A DNA stretch of 64,000 bases from Bacillus methanolicus MGA3 (GCF_000724485.1 NZ_CP007739.1:1596843-1660842), one strand, 5' to 3'. Counted from the first letter of the stretch, positions 9,431 to 19,193 are shown. The notes: generated from the letters alone by a model not told the origin. Program-made: numbers and translations.

Positions 9431-9796
9431 CTAATTAAACAACCGTACCACATTGTCTAAGACTTTTTGATCCTCTGCCGACATCTTTTTTGGTTTTAGC
9501 GGAGAAACGGTTGGTACATCTTTTTGTTCAATCGATAATATTTCAAGATAAAATGGATGAGATTTACGGTTCCCATCTATATATCCTCTCAAAATTTTCA
9601 TTTTTTTGATCGATCCTGTTATCTTTCCTTCGTAATCCCAATGGATTTCATTTTTATATTTTTTATCAATTCTTTCTTTCAGACCAAGTGCTTCAGAAAC
9701 TGCTTCTTCTGGGGTACGAAAGAAAGAATCCGATCTTTTAATCCCCCTCTTTTTGATCCCGTCGCCTGCTTTCGCTTGGTATAACTTTACTGTCAT
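9431..9796 (-). CDS. Hypothetical protein
   Basis: This is a 121-residue protein that I do not recognise. It is basic and rich in Lys, with no signal peptide, membrane segment or cysteine pattern. A middle segment, HWDYEGKITGSIKKMKILRGYIDGN, looks like a compact beta-rich fold. An ATG at 9805 is in frame, but GAGAAAGG abuts it directly; the ATG at 9796 has the proper eight-base spacing and is preferred. It is monocistronic. No function is proposed. Confidence 0.65.
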   Translation of the reverse strand: MTVKLYQAKAGDGIKKRGIKRSDSFFRTPEEAVSEALGLKERIDKKYKNEIHWDYEGKITGSIKKMKILRGYIDGNRKSHPFYLEILSIEQKDVPTVSPLKPKKMSAEDQKVLDNVVRLFN

Positions 9797-9805
9797 ATTG
9801 GACAT

Positions 9806-10160
9806 CCTTTCTCTTGTTCTTTATACTGCTGGAATGCCTTGATAGAAAATGAATCTAAACTTCACAAAGAACTGTGAATTGAGATATTCTCTTCTAGTAT
9901 ACCCTTTGTTTCCAGTTGCTACCACTAAAATATAAAAGAATAAAAAGAAAATAAGTTTTAACGGAGATGGAATTTTTCATATGTAAATGCTTCCAAGATT
10001 ATAGAATTCATTAAAATCAATCATTTTTACATAAACCAGACCTGTATGTAACATAAAAAAGAAATTTTTAGAAAAAGTAAAAGACTGCTGAAAAATATGA
10101 TTAGCTCGCAGATGAAGGGATTATCTATTAACAGTTCTAATTTATTCATTTTTCATACTT
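9806..10160. other. AT-rich intergenic region
   Basis: I see no gene, RNA or clear regulatory site in these bases; they should contain the promoter of the 121-residue protein gene on the minus strand. Confidence 0.4.
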
Positions 10161-10703
10161 TTACCTGTCTCCTTTTCCATGTTCAACTGCTGATTGAATG
10201 GATGACAACAAGTCTGTGAGTTTTTTATAAATGTTTATTACTTCCGCCATCTTCATTCTTACCAATCCGCTCGATGAAGGTGCTACAAAGTCAATTGTCC
10301 CTGGTACAATTGGTTCGTCTTGTAGTCCCCAATGAACATCCCTTTTGCCGCTGAATTCCAAGTATACTCTTTTTCCGACAAAGCAAACGATTTTTGGTTT
10401 ATAGAACTCGATCTTTTTCTTTAATTTTTCTCTGCCTTCTTTGTATTCTTCTTTTGTAATTTCGTTTGCAGCCTTAGTTGGTCTTGCAACAATATTAGTT
10501 AGCCCATATCCTAAATCTAAAAGTTTGTAATCCTCTTCTGATTTGTATTTTCTTGGTGTAATACAAGCTTCATATAAAATTTTCCAAAATCGGTTATTTG
10601 GATTTGCGTAATGGTGCCCTGTTTCCGCAGATCGGATACTTGGATTGAAACCGACAAAAAGTATGTCCATGTTTTCTTTCAGATGGTCGCTTAAAGGATT
10701 CAA
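10161..10703 (-). CDS. mug: G/U mismatch-specific DNA glycosylase (Mug/TDG type)
   Basis: This is a 180-residue enzyme of the Mug/thymine-DNA glycosylase branch of the uracil-DNA glycosylase superfamily. Motif 1 reads GFNPSIRSAETGHHYANPNNRFW, and motif 2 reads APSSSGLVR. It excises uracil (or ethenocytosine) from mismatches in base excision repair. The active-site Asn in NPS is present, as in E. coli Mug. The start is a TTG at 10703, spaced correctly from AGGGAAG; no better ATG exists. It stands alone. Confidence 0.88.
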   Translation of the reverse strand: MNPLSDHLKENMDILFVGFNPSIRSAETGHHYANPNNRFWKILYEACITPRKYKSEEDYKLLDLGYGLTNIVARPTKAANEITKEEYKEGREKLKKKIEFYKPKIVCFVGKRVYLEFSGKRDVHWGLQDEPIVPGTIDFVAPSSSGLVRMKMAEVINIYKKLTDLLSSIQSAVEHGKGDR

Positions 10704-10865
10704 AGAGCTTCCCTGCCTTTTTTATATAAATGTGCTTATTTTTCTTTAACTTTTAAACAAGTCTTTTTAACTTTCATTTGTTTATATATTTTTTAAAAAG
10801 AGTTCCGGTTTCATCTGGCAGTTCTCTGTACAGCAAACTGAAAGAACCGCAGTAGCCGGCTATTT

Positions 10866-10908
10866 TGAAAAAACTCACCCAGCTTTAGCCAAGCGGGGTG
10901 GGTTTTTT
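10866..10908. terminator. Bidirectional terminator
   Basis: AAAAAACTCACCC and GGGGTGGGTTTTTT flank a short inner stem (AGCTT/AAGC). The run of T on one strand and A on the other lets it end the MFS gene on the minus strand; the plus-strand use has no gene feeding it. Confidence 0.8.
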
Positions 10909-10959
10909 CTCTTTTTTTAAAGAAACACTTGCATGTGGTCTTGTATGGTGAAGGTATAT

Positions 10960-12582
10960 TTAAGTTGCTTGTTTTTCCTTTTTTGTATCCGAAAGTTTGA
11001 TTGGTTTAAGCAGCAAGGTCATCAAAGCACCTAAAACAACAAAGATTAACCCGTAAAGGAAAACGCTGTGCAAAGCATCAACCAATGTTGATTTTAAAAC
11101 AGGTAAAATCATTTGTTGTATGCCTTGTGGAATTTTTGCTAATGTCTTAGGGCTCAACAACGCCGAATATAATCCTTGTGGCGATTGTTGAATCATGCCT
11201 TCAAACTGATGTACCATGCCATGTGCCTGTGGCGGAAGTTTCTCCAATGAGGGTATTAACTCTTCTGTTAATAAATTGGTAGAGCGGTGGTTCATAATGG
11301 CTCCTAAAATGGTCATTCCGAATGTCCCGCCGATTTGTCGGAAAAATTGGCTGGATGAAGTAACCACACCTAATTGGGACTTAGGGAAACTCTCTTGTAG
11401 AGCCACAGTAAGAACAGGCATCACAAGCCCGATTCCTGAACCAAGAACAGCCATAAAGCTCATGGCTACTAATTTAGTTGTGTCAACTCCCATCGTGGAT
11501 AGTAGCCAAAATCCTACAGCCATAACAATCATACCAATTAAAACTTGTGTTTTCACTCCGATTTTTCGAACGAGCTGGCCGCCTAGAATACTCATAAAAA
11601 TCATCGATAGCATCATAGGCAACATCATCGTTCCCGATTGCGATGGACTCATTCCAATGATGCCTTGCATGAATAAGGGAATAAATACAATCGCACCAAA
11701 CATTCCCACTGACATAAGGAACCCTATACTATTTAAAACAGAGAAAATTCTATTTTTAAACAGGTGCATAGGGAGGATCGGTTCCTTTGTTTTAGATTCG
11801 ATGATTATAAAACTAATGAGAAAAACAGCTGAAAGAGTAAAAAGAGAAATTATTTGCCATGAAGTCCAAGGATAGTCTTTACCCCCAAAAGTCAATGCAA
11901 GAAGCAAACTGACTACACCGACAATCATTGTAAACATACCAGCGAGATCAAATTTTACAGGTCCTTCAAGTTTTTTATTTTTCAGTCCCATACTAATGAG
12001 AATGACTGAAAGAATACCTACAGGCATATTGATGTAGAAAACCCATCTCCAGTTGGCTGCATCGACAATCCACCCGCCAATTTGCGGACCAAGAATGGAA
12101 GAAAGTCCAAATACTGCACCAAAAACCCCTTGCCATTTTGCTCGCTGTGCACCCGTAAAAATATCTCCAATAATTACCATAGCCATTGGCATCATCACGC
12201 CGCCGCCTATTCCTTGCAGACCACGAAAGATAATCAATTGGGTCATGGAATTAGCCATTCCACAAAGTGCAGAACCAATCATAAATATAATAATCCCTGT
12301 GACATAAACTGATTTTCGACCAATTAAATCGGCTATTTTTCCTGCAATTGGAACAACTGATGTAGAAGAAAGCATATAAGCTGTTGTGAGCCATGTCATT
12401 AAGCTGAGACCGCCTAGTTCACCCACGATTCGAGGCATCGCTGTTCCTACAATGGTATTATCAAGTGCAGAGAAAAGCATGGCGACTAAAAGTCCAACGA
12501 TTAATATTCCACGATGTTTTGTACTTTCATTATCTTGTTCATTTGGTGGTATTATCGCCTTTGCTATTGCTTTTTCATTCAT
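10960..12582 (-). CDS. MFS drug efflux transporter, DHA2 (14-TMS, EmrB/LmrB type)
   Basis: This is a 540-residue proton-coupled exporter with 14 predicted membrane helices. DHA2 marks are visible: ALDNTIVGTAMPRIV in helix 1 (motif D1), GKIADLIGRKSVYVTG (motif A), FRGLQGIGGGVMMPMAM (motif B), GPQIGGWIVDAANWRWVFYIN (motif C and after). It probably exports drugs or other hydrophobic compounds. It is 40 bases downstream of a MarR-type gene on the same strand, a standard repressor-pump operon. I prefer the ATG at 12582 over a GTG at 12594, because GGAGTG overlaps the latter. Confidence 0.9.
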   Translation of the reverse strand: MNEKAIAKAIIPPNEQDNESTKHRGILIVGLLVAMLFSALDNTIVGTAMPRIVGELGGLSLMTWLTTAYMLSSTSVVPIAGKIADLIGRKSVYVTGIIIFMIGSALCGMANSMTQLIIFRGLQGIGGGVMMPMAMVIIGDIFTGAQRAKWQGVFGAVFGLSSILGPQIGGWIVDAANWRWVFYINMPVGILSVILISMGLKNKKLEGPVKFDLAGMFTMIVGVVSLLLALTFGGKDYPWTSWQIISLFTLSAVFLISFIIIESKTKEPILPMHLFKNRIFSVLNSIGFLMSVGMFGAIVFIPLFMQGIIGMSPSQSGTMMLPMMLSMIFMSILGGQLVRKIGVKTQVLIGMIVMAVGFWLLSTMGVDTTKLVAMSFMAVLGSGIGLVMPVLTVALQESFPKSQLGVVTSSSQFFRQIGGTFGMTILGAIMNHRSTNLLTEELIPSLEKLPPQAHGMVHQFEGMIQQSPQGLYSALLSPKTLAKIPQGIQQMILPVLKSTLVDALHSVFLYGLIFVVLGALMTLLLKPIKLSDTKKEKQAT

Positions 12583-12622
12583 CAAATTTTTCACTCCATT
12601 CTTCTGTTAAGATCAAAAAACA

Positions 12623-13069
12623 TCAATCTAAATTGTCAATTGAGTTTGCAATTCGAGCCAATTTCTCATAAATCTGCACGAGGCTTTCCAATTCCTCCGA
12701 CTCTAAATGTTTAAGATAATTGGAAATCGTTTGGAATCTTTTTTGCTTAGCTTTTTGTAAAATTTCATATCCTTTATCAGTTAACTGAATAAAAACAACT
12801 CTTCGGTCATTTTCATCCCTGTCTCTAATGACTAAACCATTTTTATGCAACCGTTCAACCATGACCGTGATTGCACTTGGCCTTACACCCATTTCTGAGG
12901 CGATTTCCGTGACCATAAACTTTTCCTTCTTTGAAAGAAGATGCAAGATATAAAATTGCGGTCCTGTTAAACCTAATTCTGTATCCTCCGATAATTTAGG
13001 ACCTAATTGACGCATAAATGAAACATAAGCCTGCTCTAATCTTTCTAGTTTCTTCTCAAAATCACTCAT
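12623..13069 (-). CDS. MarR family transcriptional regulator
   Basis: This 148-residue winged-helix protein has the MarR core: LTGPQFYILHLLSK, then the recognition helix VRPSAITVMVERLHKNGLV and the wing RDENDRRVVFIQLTDKG. N- and C-terminal helices form the dimer interface. It is the first gene of a two-gene operon with the DHA2 efflux pump, so it most likely represses that operon and is released by pump substrates; this is inferred from position. GGAGGGTGCC precedes the ATG. An AT-rich palindrome lies about 50 bases upstream. Confidence 0.92.
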   Translation of the reverse strand: MSDFEKKLERLEQAYVSFMRQLGPKLSEDTELGLTGPQFYILHLLSKKEKFMVTEIASEMGVRPSAITVMVERLHKNGLVIRDRDENDRRVVFIQLTDKGYEILQKAKQKRFQTISNYLKHLESEELESLVQIYEKLARIANSIDNLD

Positions 13070-13118
13070 ATGGCACCCTCCCTCATCATTGCTTATCTAT
13101 TTCAATTATTAAAATGAT

Positions 13119-13142
13119 AAATATTTTATATATTATATATTT
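13119..13142. promoter_or_regulatory. Candidate MarR operator
   Basis: AAATAT and ATATTT flank a TTTATATATT-rich centre, giving an imperfect AT-rich palindrome of 24 bp about 50 bases upstream of the marR-like gene. The place fits autoregulation, but AT-rich sequence forms such palindromes easily. Confidence 0.35.
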
Positions 13143-13282
13143 AATGTGTTTAAATATAATACAAATTAAATAAAAAGACAACCTAAATTAATTTGGAAAA
13201 TTTTTTTTATAACGAGATCCAGACGACCTTAATAAACTGTTTACAGCTTATCTTTTTAAGAAAAAATTATTGAAAATAAACG

Positions 13283-13335
13283 AAAAAAGCCGCTTCTTCC
13301 TTCCTTAAAGCAGGAAAAACCGGTCTTTTTTCAAA
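13283..13335 (-). terminator. Probable bioA terminator
   Basis: On the minus strand CCGGTTTTTCCT pairs imperfectly (with G-U pairs) to AGGAAGGAAGAAGCGG and is followed by T6. It is 70 bases past the bioA stop. Confidence 0.5.
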
Positions 13336-13404
13336 AAATGTCTTATCAAATGTTTTCTGTTTTTTTGGCAGGACCTTTGAATTGTTCAAGTTCCTGTTCG
13401 AAAA

Positions 13405-14769
13405 TCATTTTTCCGTAACTTCTTGGATTGATTGGTACAGTATATCCAGCATAGAGTCTAATTCTTCTTTGGTTGATGCAAGCGGAGGCATGAAGACAAC
13501 AACGTTTCCAAGAGGTCGAATAAGCATACCTAACTCCTTAGCCCGTCTACATACTCGGACTCCTATCCGATCTGACCATTTATAAGGTTCCTTTGTATTG
13601 CGGTCGACGACAAGCTCGAGTCCAATCATAAATCCTTTTTGTCGAATATCACCCACATGGCGAAGTTGACGGAATTCCTGTAAACGATTAGCGATGTATT
13701 GAGAATTCTGTTCAACTTTGTGAATGAGATTCTTTTTTTCAATTAAATCAATATTCGCAATTGCTACTGCACAACCTAATTGGTTTCCGGTGTAGCTATG
13801 TCCGTGGAAGAACGTCTTTAATTCTTCATATTCACCTAGAAAAGCTTCATAAATATCGTTCGTTGTTACTGTGACGGCCACAGGAAGATAACCGCCAGTA
13901 AGACCTTTTCCTGCTGTCAAAATATCAGGTGTAACCTCCTCATGGTTGCAAGCAAATAAGCGGCCCGTACGTCCGAACCCTGTTGCCACTTCATCGGCGA
14001 TCATCAAAACATTGTATTTCGAGCAAAGCTCACGCACACCACGCAAGTACCCTTCCGGCATAACAATGATTCCACTTGCTCCTTGAACGATCGGTTCGAT
14101 GATCAATGCTGCAACTTCATGATGATGGGTTACAAGTGTTTTTTCTAGTTCGGTTAGGAAAAATTTTGTTTGCTCTTGTTCATTCCCCTCAATTGGAGAA
14201 CGGTAGATGTATGGATAAGGAACTTTTATTGAGTTGAAAAGTAGATTGGAATAAGCTTTATGATAAATATCAATTGCTCCTACAGATACGGCGCCAATGG
14301 TGTCCCCATGATAAGCTTCCTTCATTGTGATAAAGCGCTGTTTTTCAGGTCGTCCTTTATGCTGCCAATATTGAAAGGCCATTTTAATGGCAATCTCGAC
14401 AGCGGTTGCACCCGAATCAGAGTAAAATACTTTAGCCAAACCCGGCGGCATCAGTTGAATGAGTTTTTCCGCAAGAAGAATGGCTGGTATATTCGCCATC
14501 CCCAGCAATGTAGAATGGGCGATTTGATCCAATTGATCCCGGATTGCCTGATCTAACTCCGGTACGCGGTGGCCATGTACATTGAGCCAAATGGAAGATA
14601 CACCATCCCAATATTCGTTGCCCTGGACATCACGAAGCTTCCGGCCATTTCCACTGGCAATGATGACAGGATCGTCCTCTATATACTCTTTCATCTGTGT
14701 AAAAGGGTGCCATAAATATCGCTTATTTTTCTCGGCCAGTTCATCGTAACTAAGCATTTCTCCTGTCAT
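13405..14769 (-). CDS. bioA: Adenosylmethionine-8-amino-7-oxononanoate aminotransferase
   Basis: This is a 454-residue PLP enzyme of biotin synthesis that makes 7,8-diaminopelargonate from 7-keto-8-aminopelargonate. Visible motifs are [10 protein letters not shown] near the N terminus (specific to BioA), [17 protein letters not shown], the PLP-aspartate region [15 protein letters not shown] and the Schiff-base lysine in [14 protein letters not shown] start it at the ATG at 14769 behind CAGGAGTGAG; a further upstream frame to 14847 would run through the operator. A perfect BirA operator lies 32 bases upstream. It is monocistronic, separated from bioB, bioD and bioY by several unrelated genes. 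Confidence 0.95.
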   Translation of the reverse strand: MTGEMLSYDELAEKNKRYLWHPFTQMKEYIEDDPVIIASGNGRKLRDVQGNEYWDGVSSIWLNVHGHRVPELDQAIRDQLDQIAHSTLLGMANIPAILLAEKLIQLMPPGLAKVFYSDSGATAVEIAIKMAFQYWQHKGRPEKQRFITMKEAYHGDTIGAVSVGAIDIYHKAYSNLLFNSIKVPYPYIYRSPIEGNEQEQTKFFLTELEKTLVTHHHEVAALIIEPIVQGASGIIVMPEGYLRGVRELCSKYNVLMIADEVATGFGRTGRLFACNHEEVTPDILTAGKGLTGGYLPVAVTVTTNDIYEAFLGEYEELKTFFHGHSYTGNQLGCAVAIANIDLIEKKNLIHKVEQNSQYIANRLQEFRQLRHVGDIRQKGFMIGLELVVDRNTKEPYKWSDRIGVRVCRRAKELGMLIRPLGNVVVFMPPLASTKEELDSMLDILYQSIQEVTEK

Positions 14770-14800
14770 ATATGTACTCACTCCTGATTTCTTTTCTTTT

Positions 14801-14833
14801 ATTGTTAACTTAAAAATGATATTGGTTAACAAT
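14801..14833. promoter_or_regulatory. BirA (biotin repressor) operator upstream of bioA
   Basis: ATTGTTAAC and GTTAACAAT are separated by exactly 15 bases, matching the Gram-positive BirA operator. It sits 32 bases upstream of the bioA start, so biotin-loaded BirA should block transcription. Confidence 0.9.
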
Positions 14834-14907
14834 AAAAATGATACCAAAAGATTATAAACTCTACAATGTAAATTATTTGACTATGAAAGGTTTAAAGGTA
14901 TAAGAAC

Positions 14908-15075
14908 TTATATGTAAATAATTATCATGATGGGTTTGCTCAATGATCTATAATAATTGCGTTCATTTTTTTCAAACAGCATAAAATTTGTTTCGTCATC
15001 TATTTTCTTATTAAGAGCTAAGAATTCTTCAGCATCTGAAACTAAAATCTCTCGAATCATTTTTACATCCACCAT
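14908..15075 (-). pseudogene. GNAT acetyltransferase remnant (N-terminal fragment)
   Basis: A 55-codon frame begins MVDVKMIREILVSDAEEF and continues with LALNKKIDDETNFMLFEKNER, which is the usual first strand-helix unit of GNAT acetyltransferases of the MIRxxxxxDAExF...DEExxFML type. It stops after SKPIMIIIYI, before any acetyl-CoA loop. A ribosome-like AGAAAGG precedes it. The rest of the domain is not found downstream, so I read it as the truncated 5' end of a lost gene. Confidence 0.55.
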
Positions 15076-15183
15076 AACCTTTCTTTACTTGCATAGATAT
15101 ATCAGCAACAGATCCTTTTTTAGGATCGTTATATGTTTGCTCTTTCTACGATCAAAAGTAATAAGTTTTTTTAAAAATAATCA

Positions 15184-15233
15184 AAAAAATCCCCTCAAAG
15201 AAGATTGCAAATGCAACACTCTTATCAGGGAAA
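15184..15233 (-). terminator. Terminator of the second YfnA-type permease gene
   Basis: On the minus strand CCCTGATAAGA...TTCTTTGAGGGG encloses TTGCATTTGCAA and is followed by T7. It starts about 12 bases past the permease stop. Confidence 0.8.
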
Positions 15234-15244
15234 AGATGATCACT

Positions 15245-16648
15245 TTAATTCCAACTAAATTTTTCTTTTGTTTGTTCAAGATTTAATTTACTGTTTCTAT
15301 AACCATAGGTAAAGTAAATAAATAGACCTATTACCAGCCATACAAGGAACCCCAGCCATGTAAAGGCGGAAAGCTGAATCATAAGATAAACACATAAAAT
15401 AACAGCTGCTGCTGGAATAAAAGGAACCAATGGCGTTCTAAAACCCCGTTTTAAATCGGGTTGTGTCTTACGGAGTACAGCTACTCCTAGAGAAACAGCT
15501 GCGAAAGCAAACAGTGTACCTATATTAGTCAATTCAGCTAATTTATCAAGGGGAACAAAACCGGCAAAAATAGAAACCAAAAGGGCGGTCATTTTTGTAC
15601 TTGCAACCGGAACTTGAGATTTTGGATGAACAGAAGATAAAGCCTTTGGAAGAAGCCCGTCTCTGCTAATTGAATAGAACAAACGTGTTTGTCCAAACAT
15701 CATAACGATTAGAACAGTTGTAATTCCAACGATTGCTCCAAGTGAAATAAATCCGGCTGCCCAATCTTGATGAATAAACTGCAATGCAAACGCTACTGGA
15801 TCTTTTACGTTTAGCAAATTGAATGGGACAATCCCAGTTAGGATTAAAGATACGACAATATACAAAATTGTACAAATCGTTAATGCTGAAATAATACCGA
15901 TTGGAAGATTACGCTGAGGATTTTTTACTTCTTCAGCTGCTGTTGATACCGCGTCAAAGCCAAAATATGCAAAAATAACTACTGCAGCACCGGTAACAAC
16001 ACCTGAAAATCCAAAAGGCATAAATGGTGTCCAGTTGGTTGGTTTAACGTACCAAACCCCTGTAATAATGAAAAGAAGTACAACTGCAATTTTCACAACA
16101 ACCATTAAGGAATTAAACTTAACAGATTCTTTTACTCCCCTAGAAAGAAGAAAAGTTACTAAAAGTACAATTATGATCGCAGGCAAATCAAGAAAAGTAC
16201 CTTTTGCGGGATCGTATGCACTGGATAAAGCGGTAGGGATATGAATCCCAAATCCAGATAATAAAGTTTTAAAATATCCAGACCATCCACTTGCCACCGC
16301 CGAAGCGGCAAGACCATATTCAAGAACTAAATCCCAGCCTAAAATCCAAGCAAATATTTCACCAAATGCAACATAGCTATAAGTATATGCACTCCCCGAT
16401 TCAGGAATCATGGAAGCAAATTCTGAATAACATAATGCTGCAAATGCACAGGCCAATCCTGCGATAATAAATGAAATAATTAAGGCTGGACCAGCATATT
16501 TTGCTGCAGCTACGCCTGTAAGCACGAATATGCCCGTCCCTATAATTGCCCCAACACCTAGCATTGTAAGATCTAAAGCACCCAGTGCTCTTTTTAGCGA
16601 ATTATTTGAAAATTCGTTGCCGATAGGTTTTTTACGAAATAAATACAT
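15245..16648 (-). CDS. APC superfamily amino acid permease (YfnA/CAT type), second copy
   Basis: This is a 467-residue, 12-helix transporter clearly paralogous to the one at 7558-8949: GVGAIIGTGIFVLTGVAAAKYAGPA in helix 1, FAYFGFDAVSTAAEEVKNPQRNLP and SISRDGLLPKALSSVHPKS later. It should import an amino acid by proton symport. The ribosome site AGGAGGTTTCC precedes the ATG. It is monocistronic, with a terminator, and is divergent from a third APC-type permease at 17044. Substrate not known. Confidence 0.92.
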   Translation of the reverse strand: MYLFRKKPIGNEFSNNSLKRALGALDLTMLGVGAIIGTGIFVLTGVAAAKYAGPALIISFIIAGLACAFAALCYSEFASMIPESGSAYTYSYVAFGEIFAWILGWDLVLEYGLAASAVASGWSGYFKTLLSGFGIHIPTALSSAYDPAKGTFLDLPAIIIVLLVTFLLSRGVKESVKFNSLMVVVKIAVVLLFIITGVWYVKPTNWTPFMPFGFSGVVTGAAVVIFAYFGFDAVSTAAEEVKNPQRNLPIGIISALTICTILYIVVSLILTGIVPFNLLNVKDPVAFALQFIHQDWAAGFISLGAIVGITTVLIVMMFGQTRLFYSISRDGLLPKALSSVHPKSQVPVASTKMTALLVSIFAGFVPLDKLAELTNIGTLFAFAAVSLGVAVLRKTQPDLKRGFRTPLVPFIPAAAVILCVYLMIQLSAFTWLGFLVWLVIGLFIYFTYGYRNSKLNLEQTKEKFSWN

Positions 16649-17043
16649 GGAAACCTCCTGAAAAACTCATGATGTCGAATTTTATCGAAATAACAAAACC
16701 ATTTTAAGTGTATATTAATTATTTGTAAAGGTAAAAAATTTCAGATACTAGTTTTCTTTAAGGACTTTAATATATATGTCATTTATTTTTCACAAAATTT
16801 TTCGGTTTCTTTTTCTACATTTTACAAGACTAGCTTATTACATGTGTGATTTTCAGTTTATACCCCCCTTTCGTTCCCATAGGTAACCTCACATTATATA
16901 AAGCGTTTTCCAAGGATAAAAAAGATTGAACAAAAATATTTGAGTTAAAAATAATTAAATTATTCTGAAAAAACAAATTCGTTATATTTATGTGTTATAA
17001 TTCGAATAACTTTCCAAAATACACTTGTGCATAGGAGATGGAC
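16649..17043. other. Divergent promoter region of two amino acid permeases
   Basis: No gene is seen in these 395 bases. At 16959-16973 the sequence ATTATTCTGAAAAAA agrees with the CodY consensus AATTTTCWGAAAATT at 11 of 15 positions, a weak hit in a place where CodY control of amino acid uptake would make sense. The rest is AT-rich with no clear -35/-10 pair. Confidence 0.35.
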
Positions 17044-18381
17044 ATGGCGATGGAAAAAGAAATCAATTTAAAGAAAAATCTAGGGTTTTTTGTCTCAACC
17101 TCCATAGTTATCGGTACGGTAATCGGTTCAGGAATTTTTATGAAACCAGGAATTGTATTGGCTTCAACCGGAAATTCTACCATGGCTATCTTAGCTTGGA
17201 TAATTGGCGGTATTATTACTCTTGCAAGCGGATTGACGATAGCGGAGGTTAGTGTCAAAATTCCCAAAACAGGCGGATTATATGCTTATTTAGAAGAAGT
17301 ATACGGAAAACTTTGGGGATTTTTATGCGGATGGGTTCAAACCATTATTTATGGCCCGGCTGTAATTGGGGCTCTCGGATTATACTTTGGCTCTCTACTT
17401 GCTGGATTTTTTGGCTTTGCAGAAAGCAGTAAAATAATCATCGGCATTATTACAGTTATTTTCCTTGGTATATTAAACATTTTAGGAACCCAGTTTGGGG
17501 GTTTTATTCAAGGCTTATCTACGATCGGGAAGCTTATACCTATCGTTCTGATAGCTTTATTCGGTATTTGGCAAGGAGAATTTCCTGTTCTAAATATGGG
17601 AAGTGGAATTTCTCATGAAATCAGTATGGGTGGTGCTGTTTTGGCAACCCTTTGGGCTTATGACGGCTGGATGAATGTTGGATTTATGGCGGGTGAAATG
17701 AAAAACCCTGCGAAAACGCTTCCAATAGCCATTATTTCAGGAATCATGGTTGTAATTATTGCCTATTTAACTGTAAATATTGCCATGTTTCATGTATTGC
17801 CGGCAAGTCAGATCGTCAAACTTGGACCAAATGCGGCAGAAGCTGCAGCTACTAAGCTATTTGGGGATATGGGTGGAAAACTTCTGACAATTGGTATTCT
17901 AATATCTATTTTTGGTTGTCTAAATGGGAAAGTTCTTACCTTCCCGAGAATTCCTTTCGCAATGGCTGAAGACGGATTTCTCCCTGCTTCAAGATCAATA
18001 TCTTGGATACACCCTAAATTTAAAACCCCTGTTGGGGCGACGATTTCTCAAATGATCATTGCAATATTGATGATGACGTTAGGCAACCCTGACCGTCTTT
18101 CTGATATTGCCATTTTTACAGTCTTTTCATTTTATGGATTAGCCTTTTATGCTGTTTTCTTGCTTCGCAAAAATAAAACAGAAAATCATCTATATAAAGT
18201 GCCTTTGTATCCGATTACACCAATCATAGCGATTCTTGGTTCGATTTACATTGTAGGTAGTGCAATGTTAAATAGTCCGATTGATGCACTAATATCCTTG
18301 TGTATTACTTTAGTCGGTCTTCCATTTTATTGGAAAGCAAAATCGAAAACTCAGGCAAAAACAATAGCAAAAGCCAGTTAA
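17044..18381 (+). CDS. APC family amino acid transporter (SteT/LAT-like)
   Basis: This is a 445-residue 12-helix carrier of the L-type amino acid transporter branch (B. subtilis SteT/YkbA). Helix 1 contains IGTVIGSGIFMKPGIVLA; helix 6 contains WAYDGWMNVGFMAGEMKNPAKTLP, a hallmark of this branch; CLNGKVLTFPRIPFAMAEDGFLP follows. SteT is a Ser/Thr obligate exchanger, so exchange of neutral amino acids is plausible but unproven here. I prefer the ATG at 17044, spaced six bases from TAGGAG, over the ATG at 17038, which abuts it. It ends in a bidirectional terminator. Confidence 0.88.
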   Translation: MAMEKEINLKKNLGFFVSTSIVIGTVIGSGIFMKPGIVLASTGNSTMAILAWIIGGIITLASGLTIAEVSVKIPKTGGLYAYLEEVYGKLWGFLCGWVQTIIYGPAVIGALGLYFGSLLAGFFGFAESSKIIIGIITVIFLGILNILGTQFGGFIQGLSTIGKLIPIVLIALFGIWQGEFPVLNMGSGISHEISMGGAVLATLWAYDGWMNVGFMAGEMKNPAKTLPIAIISGIMVVIIAYLTVNIAMFHVLPASQIVKLGPNAAEAAATKLFGDMGGKLLTIGILISIFGCLNGKVLTFPRIPFAMAEDGFLPASRSISWIHPKFKTPVGATISQMIIAILMMTLGNPDRLSDIAIFTVFSFYGLAFYAVFLLRKNKTENHLYKVPLYPITPIIAILGSIYIVGSAMLNSPIDALISLCITLVGLPFYWKAKSKTQAKTIAKAS

Positions 18382-18414
18382 TACGAATGTGATCAAATCA
18401 CAAAAATCATGATC

Positions 18415-18448
18415 AAAAATGGAGCGCTGTCCCCTGGCGCTCCATTTT
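18415..18448. terminator. Bidirectional terminator
   Basis: AAAATGGAGCGC and GCGCTCCATTTT form a near-perfect stem between the converging permease and coat protein genes. Confidence 0.9.
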
Positions 18449-18454
18449 GAATGT

Positions 18455-19093
18455 TTAATGAGTCATTTGATTGTTTTGCATCGGTGGCTGGCCTTGAGCA
18501 GGTGCAAAGGAGTTTAAAAATTGCTGCATGTCTTGCTGGGCAAGCTGCGGTATTTGATAGTAATGATGTTTGTTTTGATATATGTTAATTTCATAAGCCA
18601 TTTCAATACAGTTTGGCACTGAGTCAGCCAGAACTCTGCGAACAACCGGATTCGTTGTTTCCAGTGCAGCCATTGTTTTCATTGAAGCCATCGATTTTAA
18701 AGCTCCAAGTAAAAAGCCTGAAACGATTTCTTCATTTATTTCTGAAGCAGACTGTATCGGTTTTTTTGGTTGGGAAGGTTTTATACCGTATACGAAATCA
18801 TTCCCCTGCTTCATTTTATAGCTTTGTGTTGGTTTAGATGGATCTGTTCCAGTTTTGAAACATTCTAATGTTATGTTGTATTCATCTTGTAAGAAACGAT
18901 ATTGGCGATCCATTATATCTGCTAATTCTGGGTCTTTTACAAATTGGCGCAATAATGTGTATGTGTTTAAAGCACCAATAGATCCTGATAAAACTTCATG
19001 GACATCAAATACTTCATGTCCTCCATGATTTAGTTGTTGGGGAATATTTCCTGTTTGCATATTTTGATGCATTTGGCCTTGTTGATTCGCCAC
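18455..19093 (-). CDS. CotF-family spore coat protein
   Basis: This is a 212-residue protein with the Coat_F alpha-helical domain: the VHEVLSGSIGALNTYTLLRQFVKDPELADIMDRQ helix pair in the N-terminal half, and EINEEIVSGFLLGALKSMASMKTMAALETTNPVVRRVLADS in the C-terminal half. The N and C termini are Gln/Asn/Met-rich and low in complexity, as in coat proteins. It should be made in the mother cell and placed in the spore coat. It is monocistronic; AGGAGGAGTG precedes the start. No recognised sigma-K promoter was assigned. Confidence 0.88.
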   Translation of the reverse strand: MANQQGQMHQNMQTGNIPQQLNHGGHEVFDVHEVLSGSIGALNTYTLLRQFVKDPELADIMDRQYRFLQDEYNITLECFKTGTDPSKPTQSYKMKQGNDFVYGIKPSQPKKPIQSASEINEEIVSGFLLGALKSMASMKTMAALETTNPVVRRVLADSVPNCIEMAYEINIYQNKHHYYQIPQLAQQDMQQFLNSFAPAQGQPPMQNNQMTH

Positions 19094-19193
19094 TTCAAAT
19101 CACTCCTCCTTTATTAATAAAACATTCGAAGTTATTATGTTTCAACTCATTGGAATTTATGCTTTTTTCTTTAAAAAACAAAATGGTTGGGGC

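Noticed and set aside
10886..10908. GGGTGG-containing sequence resembling a T-box end
   Set aside because: It is part of a simple terminator stem; no specifier loop or leader is present.
11216..11875. 219-codon plus-strand frame
   Set aside because: It is antisense to the DHA2 transporter, with no ribosome site and Pro/Ile-rich nonsense composition.
16905..16918. Possible cre site between the permease genes (AAAGCGTTTTCC)
   Set aside because: It differs from the consensus at three or more defined positions.
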